A stretch of 35,905 nt of DNA from Priapulus caudatus (Eukaryota > Priapulida > Priapulimorpha > Priapulimorphida > Priapulidae): NCBI RefSeq assembly GCF_000485595.1, contig NW_014577784.1, forward strand, positions 109,564-145,468, in the 5' to 3' direction. A model generated the notes under the pieces. The model saw only the letters and a list, made by a program, of their open reading frames with translations. It had not been told where the DNA came from and made no database searches. Position 1 is the first letter of the stretch, and every line of letters begins with the position of its first letter. Positions 11,214 through 21,904 of this stretch are shown piece by piece. The translations under genes and the position numbers were made by a program.

Positions 11214-11597
11214 CAGATATATGCCACTCTGAGTCTGTTATTTGTAACTTGTAAGCGTTATTAAATAAATTCCAAAATATAAATCTAATATAATCAGGTT
11301 TGATTTGGAGAACCAGTGATGAGCTACATACAACAGGGGGGGGGGTACTATACATAGGTATATGTAGCTCCTTGATTTACAGTAGAGTTTCACAGTGATA
11401 CCACAAGATAGTCCAGTCATAAAGTGCACTCTACCGGGAAATCGAGTGAAACAAGCTGGATTCTTCACTAATGTGTTGGTATTGGTCCATAAAAAACCTA
11501 AAAAAAAGTTACAAAATTTTTGTTGGTCGGAAACTTTTTTACGGGCCACGCCCTTTTTCCAATTTTCGCGATTATGGGAAAATTGTGTAAATCTTAC

Positions 11598-11679
11598 CTG
11601 AACACTTTATAGTCATGTTATACATGTTACTAGGGGTATTTTGGGACGGGGAGTCGATTCCAACAGTCAATTTATTCAT
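11598..11679 (-). CDS. Candidate alternative first coding exon of MAP9
   Basis: An ATG at 11679 opens 27 codons that run without a stop into a consensus donor (TTCAG|GTAAGA). It leaves one base, exactly what the exon at 10374 needs (G+AA = Glu). The peptide starts MNKLTVGIDSPSQNTPSN and does not resemble the MAP9 N-terminus. The phase match alone has a one-in-three chance, so this is a candidate only. Confidence 0.25.
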
Positions 11680-14228
11680 AAATTGAACGGTTAATGCTTA
11701 ATTGACGAATTAAGCTAAAGATAGCAGAACCAGACCACAACAAAACATAATTTACATAAATCTGTTACCGGATATACAATAGCGCCATCTTGCGTTAGAC
11801 GCGTATTCCGGCAGTTATTTTCAGCTTTAGTCATTGTTTAATTATTAAGGGTTTGTTATCAATCATCTTTAGACAAATTTAAGATAAGTGAAAAATTTGA
11901 GCTAGAATTTAAATTATAATTTTAATTTATGGAGCACATAGGCCTATACCCACAACGTTTCCTTGTAACACGTGTAAACCTGTGTTCACGTATTCCCAGT
12001 ATTTGCAAAATAAGATTAAGTTTCGTTGAAGTAATACAAGTACTTTTAAAAATGGAGAGCAAATGTTCGGCGCAGTAGACTGACGTAAAAATACATCCTG
12101 ATGTGTTTCTATGTGCCCTATGTTCGATGTTCTATTTTTACGTTGGGGTGACCAGGCTGACGTAACAATAATAAAATTGAAATGAGCCGATAGATGGCGA
12201 TACGTGTGCTATATATATAATATATCCAGAGCATATAAATCACGTTGATTTATATGCTCTGATATATCATAGCCGTCATTTATTGAAATTATACTTTTAA
12301 GTTTTAGAACACATACCTACCACTTCCGATAATAATAATAATAAACCGAGTTGTACGAAATTTTCCCGCAGCATAGTGAGAGACCTGTTTTCCCGTATGC
12401 CCAGTATATATGCAGTTGACATGCAAATGACAATGCTGTTAAAATGCAGAGCAAAAATTTACGAAAAATAATGTTCCGATGCAAGCAGTACGTGGTCACA
12501 GTAAGTCTTTCAGCACGATATTGCAAAAAAATAATATTAGTTGACGACCTGTTGGTATCAGTATAAAGACATATAATAAGTTTATTCCTATATTATTAAA
12601 TTCATTGAACGGTGACCCTGTGCCAATATTAGCCGTACGCAACAATATATGCAACTTCCCAATGAAATCTTATACTGTGTGCTTACATAAATAATTATGT
12701 ACTGTTCGTTTTTACTCATACTGCAGAATAGGGTTCAGACACTGTATCTCCCAAACTTACTACATGAATATCGCACGTTTGTGATCAAATCATTTGGCAC
12801 AAATATGTGCGCCAACTTTTATTAAAAAAACTAAATTAATGCGCACTTCTTAGCTGCTGCAACATAGGCCACTATACAACTCTGAGTTCACGCATGTGCT
12901 TTATATCGCTTTGGGATTTTGTACTTAATACACCGAACATATCAGTCTTTTACAAAAAAGTTTAAAGTACAGTGTTCAATTATAAAATACAAATTTAATG
13001 TATGAGTGCGCATCACAGACCTATTTTTCTTCTTTCACGATGTCCGCTCGTTTCTTGAGTCTCCTGTATGTCTCCGCAGCCAGAGAATATCACCGTTCAT
13101 CAGCACTAGCAGAGACAGCCTCCCGGTTAAAATCAAATCAATCATAATTTTAGCACATATCGATTGCGCGCGAGAACGAGTTGCCTGTGTGGTGGGCAGC
13201 TGGTTACACACGGACGGCTGGCGGTACGAAAATAATTCCCCATGTGTGTATATATATAGGCCTATATGAGAAACGGCGAATTACCATGTTCTCGGCAGTA
13301 CGTATAGGACGAAACCTGACGACATCTTTCTTCGCTGCATTTCGTTTGAAAAGCCTGGGATATTGGAATATCATACTAGCAAGTCGTATCTGAGAAGAAA
13401 GCAATACGTAGAACAATGATATGGCGATATCGGTAAGCGCCGTCATAACTACGGTTGTGTTTAATTTTATATTCGTATAATGCATATTGTATTAATGTCC
13501 GTTAATTCGTATTTGCAAAGTATCAATTTTATACGCCCTTAACCGATCTGCAAGGGGTAGACGTACATCATACGTGTCATATCTATTCAGTGAAACTTTT
13601 CACGCATGATGTAGTAATCTCTAAGATAGGAGACTTTGGAATGAACTCTTGCTTGCAATGCATCGATTTGCCCAGTGCATGTATCACCATGAGCCCGCAA
13701 GTTAATAGTATAGAATACGTTTGCGATTGAGCCACACTGCATGCTATATATGCCTTATCTGTTGAGTGTTAGAAGTCGGGGTAGAGTAATAGTCATAATG
13801 TAAAGGCGAATACCGTTGGTTACGCACGCCGTATATATGTAGGCACGCATTGACCATATGAGATGGACAGCGCCGCTCTACAGCTATATGACGTTTCTAA
13901 ATAATGATCGATTGAGCAACAGAAAGCGAGACGTCTAACTCAATATATGTGATTGCTCTCGTTGCAGGCTGCAGTTTGTGTTCGCACTACATCCACGCGT
14001 AGTGGGTCAATGATGTGGTTTAGCAATGCCCGCGGGCCCTTGACAAGCGCAGCCGTTTGATGGATAAACCCAACCACGCGTCCATTGTGCTTTGGCAGCT
14101 CGCAGCATCGTTACGTGATCAGCTCACATGACTTTCTACATCACCTGCTAGCTCATCTATGTCACCACGCGCTGACGTCGACGGTTAATTAATCAATCGC
14201 TGCGTTGTAAGAACAACTTGGCGCCGAC
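11680..14228. other. Intergenic stretch between MAP9 and the phosphatase
   Basis: Must contain the MAP9 5' end and the phosphatase promoter, which are divergent. I see a perfect hairpin at 12227-12261, AT-rich DNA up to about 13700, then rising CpG and GC content from about 13960 into the phosphatase frame, consistent with a CpG-rich promoter. No TATA box stands out. Two short plus-strand frames (13039, 13287) are discussed under rejected items. Confidence 0.45.
12227..12261. repeat. Perfect 16-bp inverted repeat
   Basis: Arms 12227-12242 and 12246-12261 are exact reverse complements around a 3-base loop; one bulged base extends pairing by about five more AT pairs. Intergenic between MAP9 and the phosphatase. 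Confidence 0.85.
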
Positions 14229-15023
14229 ATGAACAAAGTGCTTCCCGGCTTGTACGTGGGCAGCTGTCGCGACTCGAAGGACGAGCGACAACTACGCGAG
14301 CACGGCATCACGCACATCCTGTCGGTGCACGACAACGCAAAGCCGCTGCGCGACGACGTCGTCTACCTGTGCGTGCCGGCGTCCGACGCGCCGGGCCAGG
14401 ACCTCGTCGTCCACTTCCCCGCCTGTGTCGACTTCATCCACGCAGCGCGGCTCGCCGGCGGCGCCGTGCTCGTGCACTGCCTCGCCGGTGCGTCGCGCAG
14501 CGTCACCGTCGCCGTCGCCTACGTGATGACCGTCACCGAGCTGACGTGGCGCGAGGCCCTCGAGGCGGTGCGTCGGGCGCGCACCTGCGCCAATCCCAAC
14601 TTCGGCTTCCGCAGCCAGCTGCGCGAGTACGAGGAGGGCGGGCTGGCGGCGGAGCGGCGGCGGCTGCACGAGAAACACCCCAGCGGACAACACGATGATT
14701 GTAACTATGTCGCAGAGCTGGTCACGGGAGGAGGCATCTCGCGCCTCGGCTACACCGACGACGTGTTGGCGCTCCTGCGGGGCCTGGACAGTGTTGCAGT
14801 GCCCTCTAGTGGGAGATCTAGGGTAATACAGGAGCCGCCGTGTGCACAAATGGCCGTCGCGTGGAAGGGAAGCAAGCAGGTGCTTGGCCGGACACCCGAT
14901 GCATCGAATAAAATCAAGAAACCACTGGAGCGAGCAACAAGCCATCTGAGAGACGGCGGCGACACATCAGATAAAGGTGTTGATCATGCCTGTGTAGATG
15001 TGATGAAGGTTTGCAATCAATAG
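14229..15023 (+). CDS. DUSP22: Dual-specificity phosphatase, DUSP22/DUSP15 type, intronless
   Basis: 264-residue single-exon frame. Residues 1-150 are a complete atypical dual-specificity phosphatase domain: MNKVLPGLYVG start, ILSVHD, general-acid Asp53 in ASDAPGQDL, the catalytic loop HCLAGASRS (Cys84, Arg90, Ser91), YVMTVTELTW and CANPNFGF. These match DUSP22 (JSP-1), which removes phosphate from Tyr and Ser/Thr and modulates JNK and Src-family signalling. Vertebrate DUSP22/15 begin MGNGMNK and are myristoylated on Gly2. Here the first Met corresponds to Met5, and an in-frame TAA lies at 14208-14210, so the acylation site is absent unless a separate exon supplies it. Residues 151-264 form a basic, low-homology tail, longer than the DUSP22 tail. 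Third codon positions are almost all G/C in the catalytic part and mixed in the tail. The lack of introns suggests a retrocopy. Confidence 0.9.
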   Translation: MNKVLPGLYVGSCRDSKDERQLREHGITHILSVHDNAKPLRDDVVYLCVPASDAPGQDLVVHFPACVDFIHAARLAGGAVLVHCLAGASRSVTVAVAYVMTVTELTWREALEAVRRARTCANPNFGFRSQLREYEEGGLAAERRRLHEKHPSGQHDDCNYVAELVTGGGISRLGYTDDVLALLRGLDSVAVPSSGRSRVIQEPPCAQMAVAWKGSKQVLGRTPDASNKIKKPLERATSHLRDGGDTSDKGVDHACVDVMKVCNQ

Positions 15024-15419
15024 CGCGGAGTTGTCCAGCTGTTCGACAGATGCTGAGAAAATGATGTTGACAAGCAGCAATACCACTTTCCCGTTGTCGC
15101 CCGGGTGAAATCGAGCCAGAAGAAAGACAACAAGGGAATGTATAGATGAAGCACCGCGTGAGGAGAGTCGGTTATAGTGTGTCTCTATGGAGTACTGAGG
15201 TTAGAGGTACGTACGCGTAGCCTCAGCAGCAGCGAAGTGGAGCTTCAGTTGAAAAATAATGCTGAAAGATATATGCATCGACGACGCGAGGCGTAGTTTA
15301 TTCAGTGGTAGCCATAGGGGCAAGCACGCAATAGCCATTCACATTAGATGAATGGCATGCAGCATTCAGTCGCTTAATACGATGTTCGTGTCTATAGGAC
15401 TGCCACGGAAGGCGATGTA

Positions 15420-15677
15420 CAGGGCCGTAGGCTAAGCAAATTCCTAAGGGAGGCAAAATTTCATGACTCAACTGTGTAATGATGAGCGACGGGCGCAGCT
15501 CTTGATCGACGTCCATAGTGTGGTAGAGGTGGGTCTGAGACAAGGCTTTCACGGATAAGTGACCAAAAATATCACGTTAGAATTGTATACGATTATTAGC
15601 TCAGCTTTATTTAAATTTTGCTCCAAAATCTAGGGGGCAGCTTCCCCTTGCACCCACCCCCACAGGCTACGGCCTTG
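15420..15677. mobile_element. Possible degraded hAT-like element
   Basis: Starts CAGGGCCGTAGGCT and ends with AGGCTACGGCCTTG; the ends are reverse complements with about two mismatches and resemble hAT ends with GGCGTAGC. No convincing 8-bp duplication, so it is old or wrongly bounded. Confidence 0.35.
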
Positions 15678-18344
15678 ATGTTGGTGAGCAAAATGGATGG
15701 TGACTACGACTAACGTTTGCTTACAGTGATGCACAGTGACGATCAAGTGACTGCCATCATAGGTCCTCGTGTGTAGAATCGTGCCTACCAACAGTATTTA
15801 GTTGTAAATATGCTTACTGTTTTTGAAGATTATAAAAATAAATTATTGCACGTATGTGATGCATAATTATTGAAGATTAACAGCGAACTGAGAGGCAAAA
15901 AGATTCCGCTTACTCGTACGTAGACGTTATGTCGGACAGTTTAGTAGGTTAGTAACGCGATGCCGATTTGCCGTTGTAGTCTTCTGAAAACAGTAATACA
16001 ATCGTTTCAACGTAGAATACGTTATAACCACGAATTGTACTATAAGCTATCCAGCCATCTGTGAAGGAAAGATTTTGCAGTAGATTATGTAGCGCAAGTG
16101 TTCTCCCTTCGTATTCTTTCTCGACACGTAACCTAGCCATTGTGTGCTACAACCACTTAACCAGTAATTCATATTTCATCGTGTGCCTTAAGCCGCGCGC
16201 GCATGACTAATATATAATGTACATTTCACGTTTCCCCCGCGCGGTTAAACACTTCCCGGACACTTCACGGTCACCGTTCTATAATGAAAACTATTAACTA
16301 TGAAATCGTCTAATGGAATCCGTCGATAAAGTCCAGCAAGGTTATAATCATTAGCAAGCTACTTTTGATGGCTTTACTCTTGTTAAAGGGTCGCACTAAG
16401 CGTTATTTAGGCGTATTTGATAGTCGTGTTTTGGGGTGATTGAAAATCTACGTATGACGTTGTAGCATTTTTACTCAGTTTTACTTGGACCTAATACACA
16501 GATACAAGGAAAACCTGTTCTGTTATATAGTGGCTCAGATGTTCCTTGTAGAACCCCTTGTTCCGATATATTAAAATTCGATGTAAAGGCCTCCTAATGT
16601 GGCAACGAGCGATAATACATAAAGAATTCGTGTGTGCCGAATACACTCATACCGTCTATGTCTCTACTTCACGTGAATTTAATGTGCAATAATTACATAT
16701 CTGTATTGAAAATAAGGCTTCCAACAGCCTATTTGTTGCACCAATTGATAGATTGTGTTACGAGAAATGTGGGTGAAAAAAAACTAGGCGAAATGCGCGA
16801 CACCTTGCATTAGCATATCACATAATAAGGGCGGTTTGGGATCTTTTCACTTTCGCGCATCCGTTTACAGCTTCGTGTAGTGAACCTTCCTGGCTCGTGT
16901 CTAAGTCAGTCTCACTGTACTACCACTATAACACGCAGAACGTACGGCCGATTGTACCATGATGGAGATGTATCCGCCCGCCGAACATGGACTGTGTTCA
17001 TCATTCACACCAACCTGAGCAAAATTACAGTTTCATATATTATGGTTACCGCTTGAAGTTAGCTCACGTTAGTAAACACTTTTTGGTAAACGTTTATCTT
17101 TGTAGAAAATTGCACGTGCGTGTGCTGCTAACTCTGTTTTACGCTTTTGCAACGCATCAAACAGTTTCATCTCGTTATAGACGTGCTATGCAGTTAAAGC
17201 CTGAAATTCAAATGTGTAAAACTGCGATCGTGCCATGATTAGCAATATATCTGGATTATCGATTAACGCTCCTAATTAGAATACTTGAATTAGAATATAT
17301 TCGATGTACAATCTGCGGATGGAATCTTCGTGAAGTAGTTACACGCATTTATCTCTGTGTGGCCTTGCGTCGACAACGACAGAGATTACGTCGCTGACCT
17401 TGCACTTACGAATTATCATATGACACGCAATCTTCGACAACGATCTGGGTGTGGAACAAAATACAGCGGTGCGAAGGGCTCGCGCTGGTCATGTTAACGG
17501 CAAGGGTAATTTAAAATCTTTACTCACGGCACATTCCGGGTTAAATCGGGCTTTCAAACAGTATTGCGTAAAACATGATTATTTTCAGGTGGTGCTTTTA
17601 TACTCGCCTAATACATACGATAGGCACAAGATTTTGCACAGGATAACATTTATTCCTAGTTGTTGTTTTTCCTAGCAAGTATAAATTGCTAATTGAGTGT
17701 TATAAATGTTCCCGTTGTAGTTTCCACTCTATAGGTACTCGAACGGTGTCGGTACTGACCAATCAAATTACTGAATCCGTGCTGGTACCGCGCGGCATTA
17801 TCCGTGCAGTAGTTGAATTCTTGGCGCGAACGTACCTCTCATCCAAACTATGTATGATTGCAATTTCGCCATTCGATTATCCTGCAGTATGGAGCTGTCT
17901 CTCGGCTGTTTCAAAAGCTCCCGTCCATGCACGGTTGACCATTGTATTCAGAAATAACTACATTTACCGTGGTAAAATAATTTTACCGCGGTTAAATTAG
18001 AACCCCTTTACCCAAACAGAGGACTGAGATAACTGGACGCCTGTCCTGCATGACATGTGCGGCTGTATGTCTATTATATATTATCAATTTAATGATTGTA
18101 ATATAGTACTTTTCTTGAGGTCACACTATTATAGTAATGTATCCTAAATGACGTGTGACATGTGCAGCTGTGTGCTTACATGACTAGAGTATCCCAGGTA
18201 TGATAATAACAGCATGCCACACACACGTTCTCTGCATGCACATCGTACCAGTTGTTAAATTTCCGCGCGAACGGGAGAAGTCGATATTTCGTTTTGTAAG
18301 TGCGCTTTTCGCTTTTCTCTTTAGTATGTATATATATATATTAC
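15678..18344. other. Stretch without a recognised gene
   Basis: About 2.6 kb of AT-rich DNA. Several frames of 60-104 codons exist on both strands (for example near 16990, 17450 and 17690) but none has domain features, coding bias or splice context. A short inverted repeat around TTACCGTGG/CCGCGGTAA lies near 17962-17993. Confidence 0.45.
15837..15842 (+). terminator. Candidate polyadenylation signal for the phosphatase gene
   Basis: AATAAA about 815 bases after the phosphatase stop, followed by AT-rich DNA. It is the best hexamer I saw downstream on this strand. Confidence 0.35.
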
Positions 18345-18389
18345 CAGGAGTTAATAATGACAAATTATGTTTGTCATTATTAACTCCTG
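18345..18389. repeat. Perfect 20-bp inverted repeat
   Basis: Arms 18345-18364 and 18370-18389 are exact reverse complements with a 5-base loop (TTATG). It sits directly before the TG/CG microsatellite at 18400. Confidence 0.9.
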
Positions 18390-18399
18390 ATATTACTGA

Positions 18400-18795
18400 T
18401 ATGTGTGTGTGCGCGTGTGTGTGCGCGTGTGTGCGTGTGTGAGCACGTGCGTGCATGCGTGTGCGAGCGAGGGTGTGTGTGTCTGTGTGTATGTGCGTGC
18501 GCATGTGTGTGTGTTTGTGTCTGTGTGTCTGTGTGCGCGCGCGTGTGTGTGTGTGCGTGCGCATGTGTGTGTGTTTGTGTCTGTGTGTCTGTGCGCGCGC
18601 GCGCGTGTGTGTGTGCGTGTGTGTGTGCGTGTGCGTGCGCGTGCGTGTCTGTGCGCGCGTGTGCGCGCGCGTGTGTGCGTGCGTCCGTGCGTCCGTGCGT
18701 TCATATGCATGTGTATGCGTACATATACGGGTGCGTGCGTATATGTATGTGCGTGCGTATGTGTGTGCTTGCGTGCGTGCGTTCATGCGTGCGTA
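18400..18795. repeat. TG/CG microsatellite
   Basis: About 400 bases of GTGT and GCGC alternation containing an internal duplication: a block with GTGCGTGCGCATGTGTGTGT and TTTGTGTCTGTGTGTCTGTG appears near 18494-18535 and again near 18554-18595. Alternating purine-pyrimidine sequence, so Z-DNA prone. All long frames in it are repeat artefacts. Confidence 0.95.
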
Positions 18796-18828
18796 ATTAC
18801 GTGATTTAACACAATAACTTCCACATAG

Positions 18829-18900
18829 AGTCAAGAGCTAATAATACCTCTAATAAGGTATAAGTAATAAGCTAATAAGGTATTATTAGCTTTTGATAGA
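18829..18900. repeat. Imperfect inverted repeat after the microsatellite
   Basis: An arm near 18829-18848 (ending AGCTAATAATACCT) pairs with one near 18880-18900 (starting AGGTATTATTAGCT), with about two mismatches over 20 bases. The loop holds further copies of an AATAAGGTA-like string. Could be a small foldback element. Confidence 0.55.
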
Positions 18901-19414
18901 GTGTAAAGTCAACACTCTAGCACTCTTGGCATGTGTACAGTATATTTGCAAGCAAATTTGGCGGCCTGTATGCAACCATCAACTTACTGTCTGAACAATT
19001 TTACTGCCTCTGGAAACTGAAAAATCTTGCTTCAGCGAATATATCTCACGACCTCCCTTACCACCCCACGCATAGTTGGAGAATCAGGGTGCGATGCTCC
19101 GAGCAAAGTGTATTTTGTAGATAGACTTTTACCATGCACACGTGCCACGTTTTCCAGAAACCGACAGCAATCGGGACCGCGGGGCGTGTAGCGTGGCAGA
19201 CTACGGCGATGGTGATGACGATGACGACGCTTAACTTGTCCGTTCTACCCCCTTGAATGAGCGCGTATGTATAAGCTCTATGATAAACGAGCACGCGCCA
19301 CGGCGGAGGGTCGCGCCAGTTAAAGCTAAATTATTACAACAGCAAAGAGCTTTACACCCGGCTCCCCCACTCAGAATATTAGGTGGACGCCTACGCTTGT
19401 TCCATGATTTCAAA

Positions 19415-20240
19415 AATACCCGCCCCCTATCTCAGGAAAGACCATAATTTTTTACTCCCTTTTTCCCGGCCTTATGTCTCTTTTTCTACCCCCTATCTCA
19501 GGACTCGGTAGAAATACACCCGGCCCCTATTATATCTCTGGACTCTTCAAGAATACACCCCCTTAGGCCATGAGAATTGAGGTATGAGTTTACCGTCCAC
19601 CGCCCGCATGCCGTCAGAGCCACCGCCGAAAATATTCATTATTTCAAAAGTATTTTATTATTTTTATTTTTAAATCATTAAAACCCAAGTTGTCTATTTG
19701 AGAGCGATTAAAACATACATTACCAATACAAAAACGCTATAGGGCCTACTTACATCCTTCATTGGGGTCCTGATCCCCTTCTGGCTCTTTGAGATCTTGA
19801 GTTTGGTTTTGGTTTAGGGCGCAAAAGCATGCTGACGTATCCTGAGTACATCGACTTACAGCCCGATCCCGAAAAACGTGAACAATGGGTTAACTACAAA
19901 TATTAAATGAATAATGAAAAATGAAAAATGAAAAAAAGCCTCATTTTTCAAAATATCTCGGACGGTAAACTCATACCTCAATTCTCATGGCCTTATCTCA
20001 GGATTTATGCGCTCTTTTACAGTAATTCTTTGGATACTATATCGTAAAAGTCGGGGATTATCAATTTCTTACGGGCTGGTTTTAAACACCCCTTCTTAAA
20101 AATATCTCCGGGCCAGTTGAAAAAAATACCCTCTTTTCTGTATTTCTCCGGATAAACCTGCTAAATGTACCATTTTTTAAAGGATTCCTGGGCCGGAGAT
20201 AGCTGAACAAAAAGTACCCCTTTTCCGGAGAAATTGGGAA
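19415..20240. repeat. Pyrimidine-rich repeat array (CCCCCTATCTCAGGA units)
   Basis: Degenerate units built on AATACACCCCCTATCTCAGG recur at about 19427, 19489, 19525-19560 and, after the inserted MITE, at 19993 onwards, grading into CTCCGG-containing units up to about 20240. Flanks carry CCCCCACTCA (about 19364) and its complement TGAGTGGGGG (about 20269), possibly the ends of a larger element. Confidence 0.6.
19566..19992. mobile_element. PIF/Harbinger-type MITE, 427 bp, TTA target duplication
   Basis: Terminal inverted repeats of 33 bp are identical (left 19566-19598, starting GGCCATGAGAATTGAGG; right is its complement, ending 19992). TTA directly repeats at 19563-19565 and 19993-19995. 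A 3-bp TWA duplication and GG-starting ends fit PIF/Harbinger. No coding capacity. The CTATCTCAGG array resumes directly after the right TTA. Confidence 0.8.
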
Positions 20241-20289
20241 CGCGGGTGCGGTGCATCCGTATACCCATGAGTGGGGGCGGGGGCGGGGC

Positions 20290-21120
20290 TTAACACCAAC
20301 CTTTAATGGTGGGGTGTGTTACTACAACCTGTATACTACCCCCAGCTATTATAAAATTCCCAAGGAAAGTCTACAGAACGCTGCCTTCTGTAACACGGCG
20401 TAATCTGATAAGTGGAATTAAATTGGATCGAATTAGGTCTAGACAGTCCTCCGAACAGTCCAAGACATATACCACCTTTAAAAATATTTAATTTCGTTTT
20501 CATTCTTTTCATTTACGCATACCCGAAAAATATTATTCTTACTACTGACATGAAACACTTTAGGGACCTCCCACGTCGAGTAAAACACAAGTTAAATGTC
20601 AGGCAAATCCCACTCGACTTAAAATCCTTCCCACGCGCTGTTGACCCATACGTTTGAACACCGAGTATCATATAGACTGATTCCAAGATGTTTACTACGT
20701 ACAAGATAAATTATTCGTGATTACGACGATTCGGTCTATACGCTCGCATTACTCGTCATAACGGTACGAGTTGGAATGTGTAGGCCGTAGGGCGTATGAT
20801 GCGTATCTTTTTGTCATTAAAATACATCCATACAGCTTAGATACCGTATCTGAGCTGTATGGACGTATATATATACTCATATAAAATTTACGGACAGTAA
20901 GCAAAAACTAGAAATAAGGATTACACTGCTAAATTAATAGGTTAATTAGCCTGAACGCGCGATGTTGGCGAATGTCCTTCCGATCTTTAGTGGCGTACGT
21001 GTGTCCTTCGATTACTAATGTTGTCACCAGGGCAATATGCTGTGTACACACAGATACCCAGCCTTAGCGGAGAGACACAGACAGACAGGTGCAACTATAC
21101 TGTCGACTGGTGTTGAGCGC
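20290..21120. other. Stretch without a recognised gene
   Basis: Contains an 81-codon plus-strand frame (20412-20657) without recognised domains, and the inverted repeat at 20827-20863. Nothing else is supported. Confidence 0.4.
20827..20863. repeat. 17-bp inverted repeat, one wobble mismatch
   Basis: Arms 20827-20843 and 20847-20863 pair at 16 of 17 positions around CCG; the exception would be a G-T pair in RNA. Intergenic. Confidence 0.85.
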
Positions 21121-21299
21121 ACGTGATCAACAGCAGCAGTGGCGAGCGGGTGAGTACGAGGTCAGATTTCGCCTATCGAGCCAGTACACTGAATAGTAAA
21201 AACTGACAGCATGTCTTGTGCAGTCTTGTGCCAGCGGCAGGAAGTTGCTGACCTTGTGCGTCATGGGCAGTGAATAGGATAGTGTGGCGCGTGTATAGA

Positions 21300-21509
21300 G
21301 CAAGAGAGAGAGAGAGAGAGGACGCGCGCACAGGAAGAACGGATGCGAGGGAGAGAGATCGAGCGAGATAAAGAGTGAAAAAAGAGAGATGGGGGGGGGG
21401 TGAGATAGAGAGAAGCAAAAATGAAAACATGGAGAGAGAGGGTGCGTGGGAGATTGAAAGCGAGCTGAGGAGAGGGAGATAGAGAGAGGCGGAAGAGAGG
21501 GGGAGGGAA
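21300..21509. repeat. GA-rich tract, left part
   Basis: Degenerate GAGA and GGGAGA sequence; same tract continues at 21724 after the hAT insertion. The complement gives spurious Ser/Leu frames. Confidence 0.85.
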
Positions 21510-21723
21510 CAGGGGCGTAGCTACGGGGGGGCCTCCCACAAATTTCTGTGCCCCCCCAGGTGCCCCCCCACTGAAAATTCATGCTTGATAAAAAAAAATT
21601 GAATTAAAAACAATGCCGTTAGAACAGTATAATACAAAGAAAAGTTATATATTGTGCTCTCCCCCACGAAAATGTAAGGCCCCCCAGTGCCCCCCCGCTG
21701 AAAAAATCCTAGCTACGCCACTG
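21510..21723. mobile_element. 214-bp non-autonomous hAT element with perfect 8-bp duplication
   Basis: Ends are CAGGGGCGTAGCTA and, in reverse, CAGTGGCGTAGCTA (13 of 14 identical), typical hAT termini. GGAGGGAA flanks it at 21502-21509 and 21724-21731, an exact 8-bp target-site duplication. The interior is short, with C-runs next to each end and an AT-rich middle; no coding capacity. Confidence 0.88.
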
Positions 21724-21742
21724 GGAGGGAAGGAGGACGGAG

Positions 21743-21759
21743 GAAGAGAGAGAGAGAGA

Positions 21760-21828
<69 letters not shown>
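21743..21828. repeat. GA microsatellite
   Basis: About 60 bases of uninterrupted AG repeats preceded by degenerate units. The Arg-Glu and Ser-Leu frames over it are artefacts. Confidence 0.95.
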
Positions 21829-21829
<1 letters not shown>

Positions 21830-21904
21830 TGAAGCAAACCCTCGAGTAATTGAGCATTGGGTCGGGCTACTGCGAGGTAACGCGCCTTCTCACGGCCGGC
21901 TAGC

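Noticed and set aside
13039-13146. Plus-strand frame MSARFLSLLYVSAAREYHRS..., and on the complement EAVSASADER, which faintly recalls the MAP9 N-terminus
   Set aside because: Neither has good splice sites on both sides, and the minus-strand version does not phase cleanly to the next MAP9 exon.
13287-13393. Plus-strand 35-codon frame MFSAVRIGRNLTTSFFAAFR... resembling a mitochondrial targeting peptide
   Set aside because: Too short, stops without a splice donor, and no downstream exon encoding a known small mitochondrial protein was found.
14292-14945. 217-codon minus-strand frame opposite the phosphatase
   Set aside because: Shadow frame caused by strong GC3 bias of the real gene; no domain and the sense strand is clearly DUSP.
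20412-20657. 81-codon frame that could be the C-terminus of a LINE RT
   Set aside because: No RT or other motif is recognisable and no neighbouring RT sequence exists.
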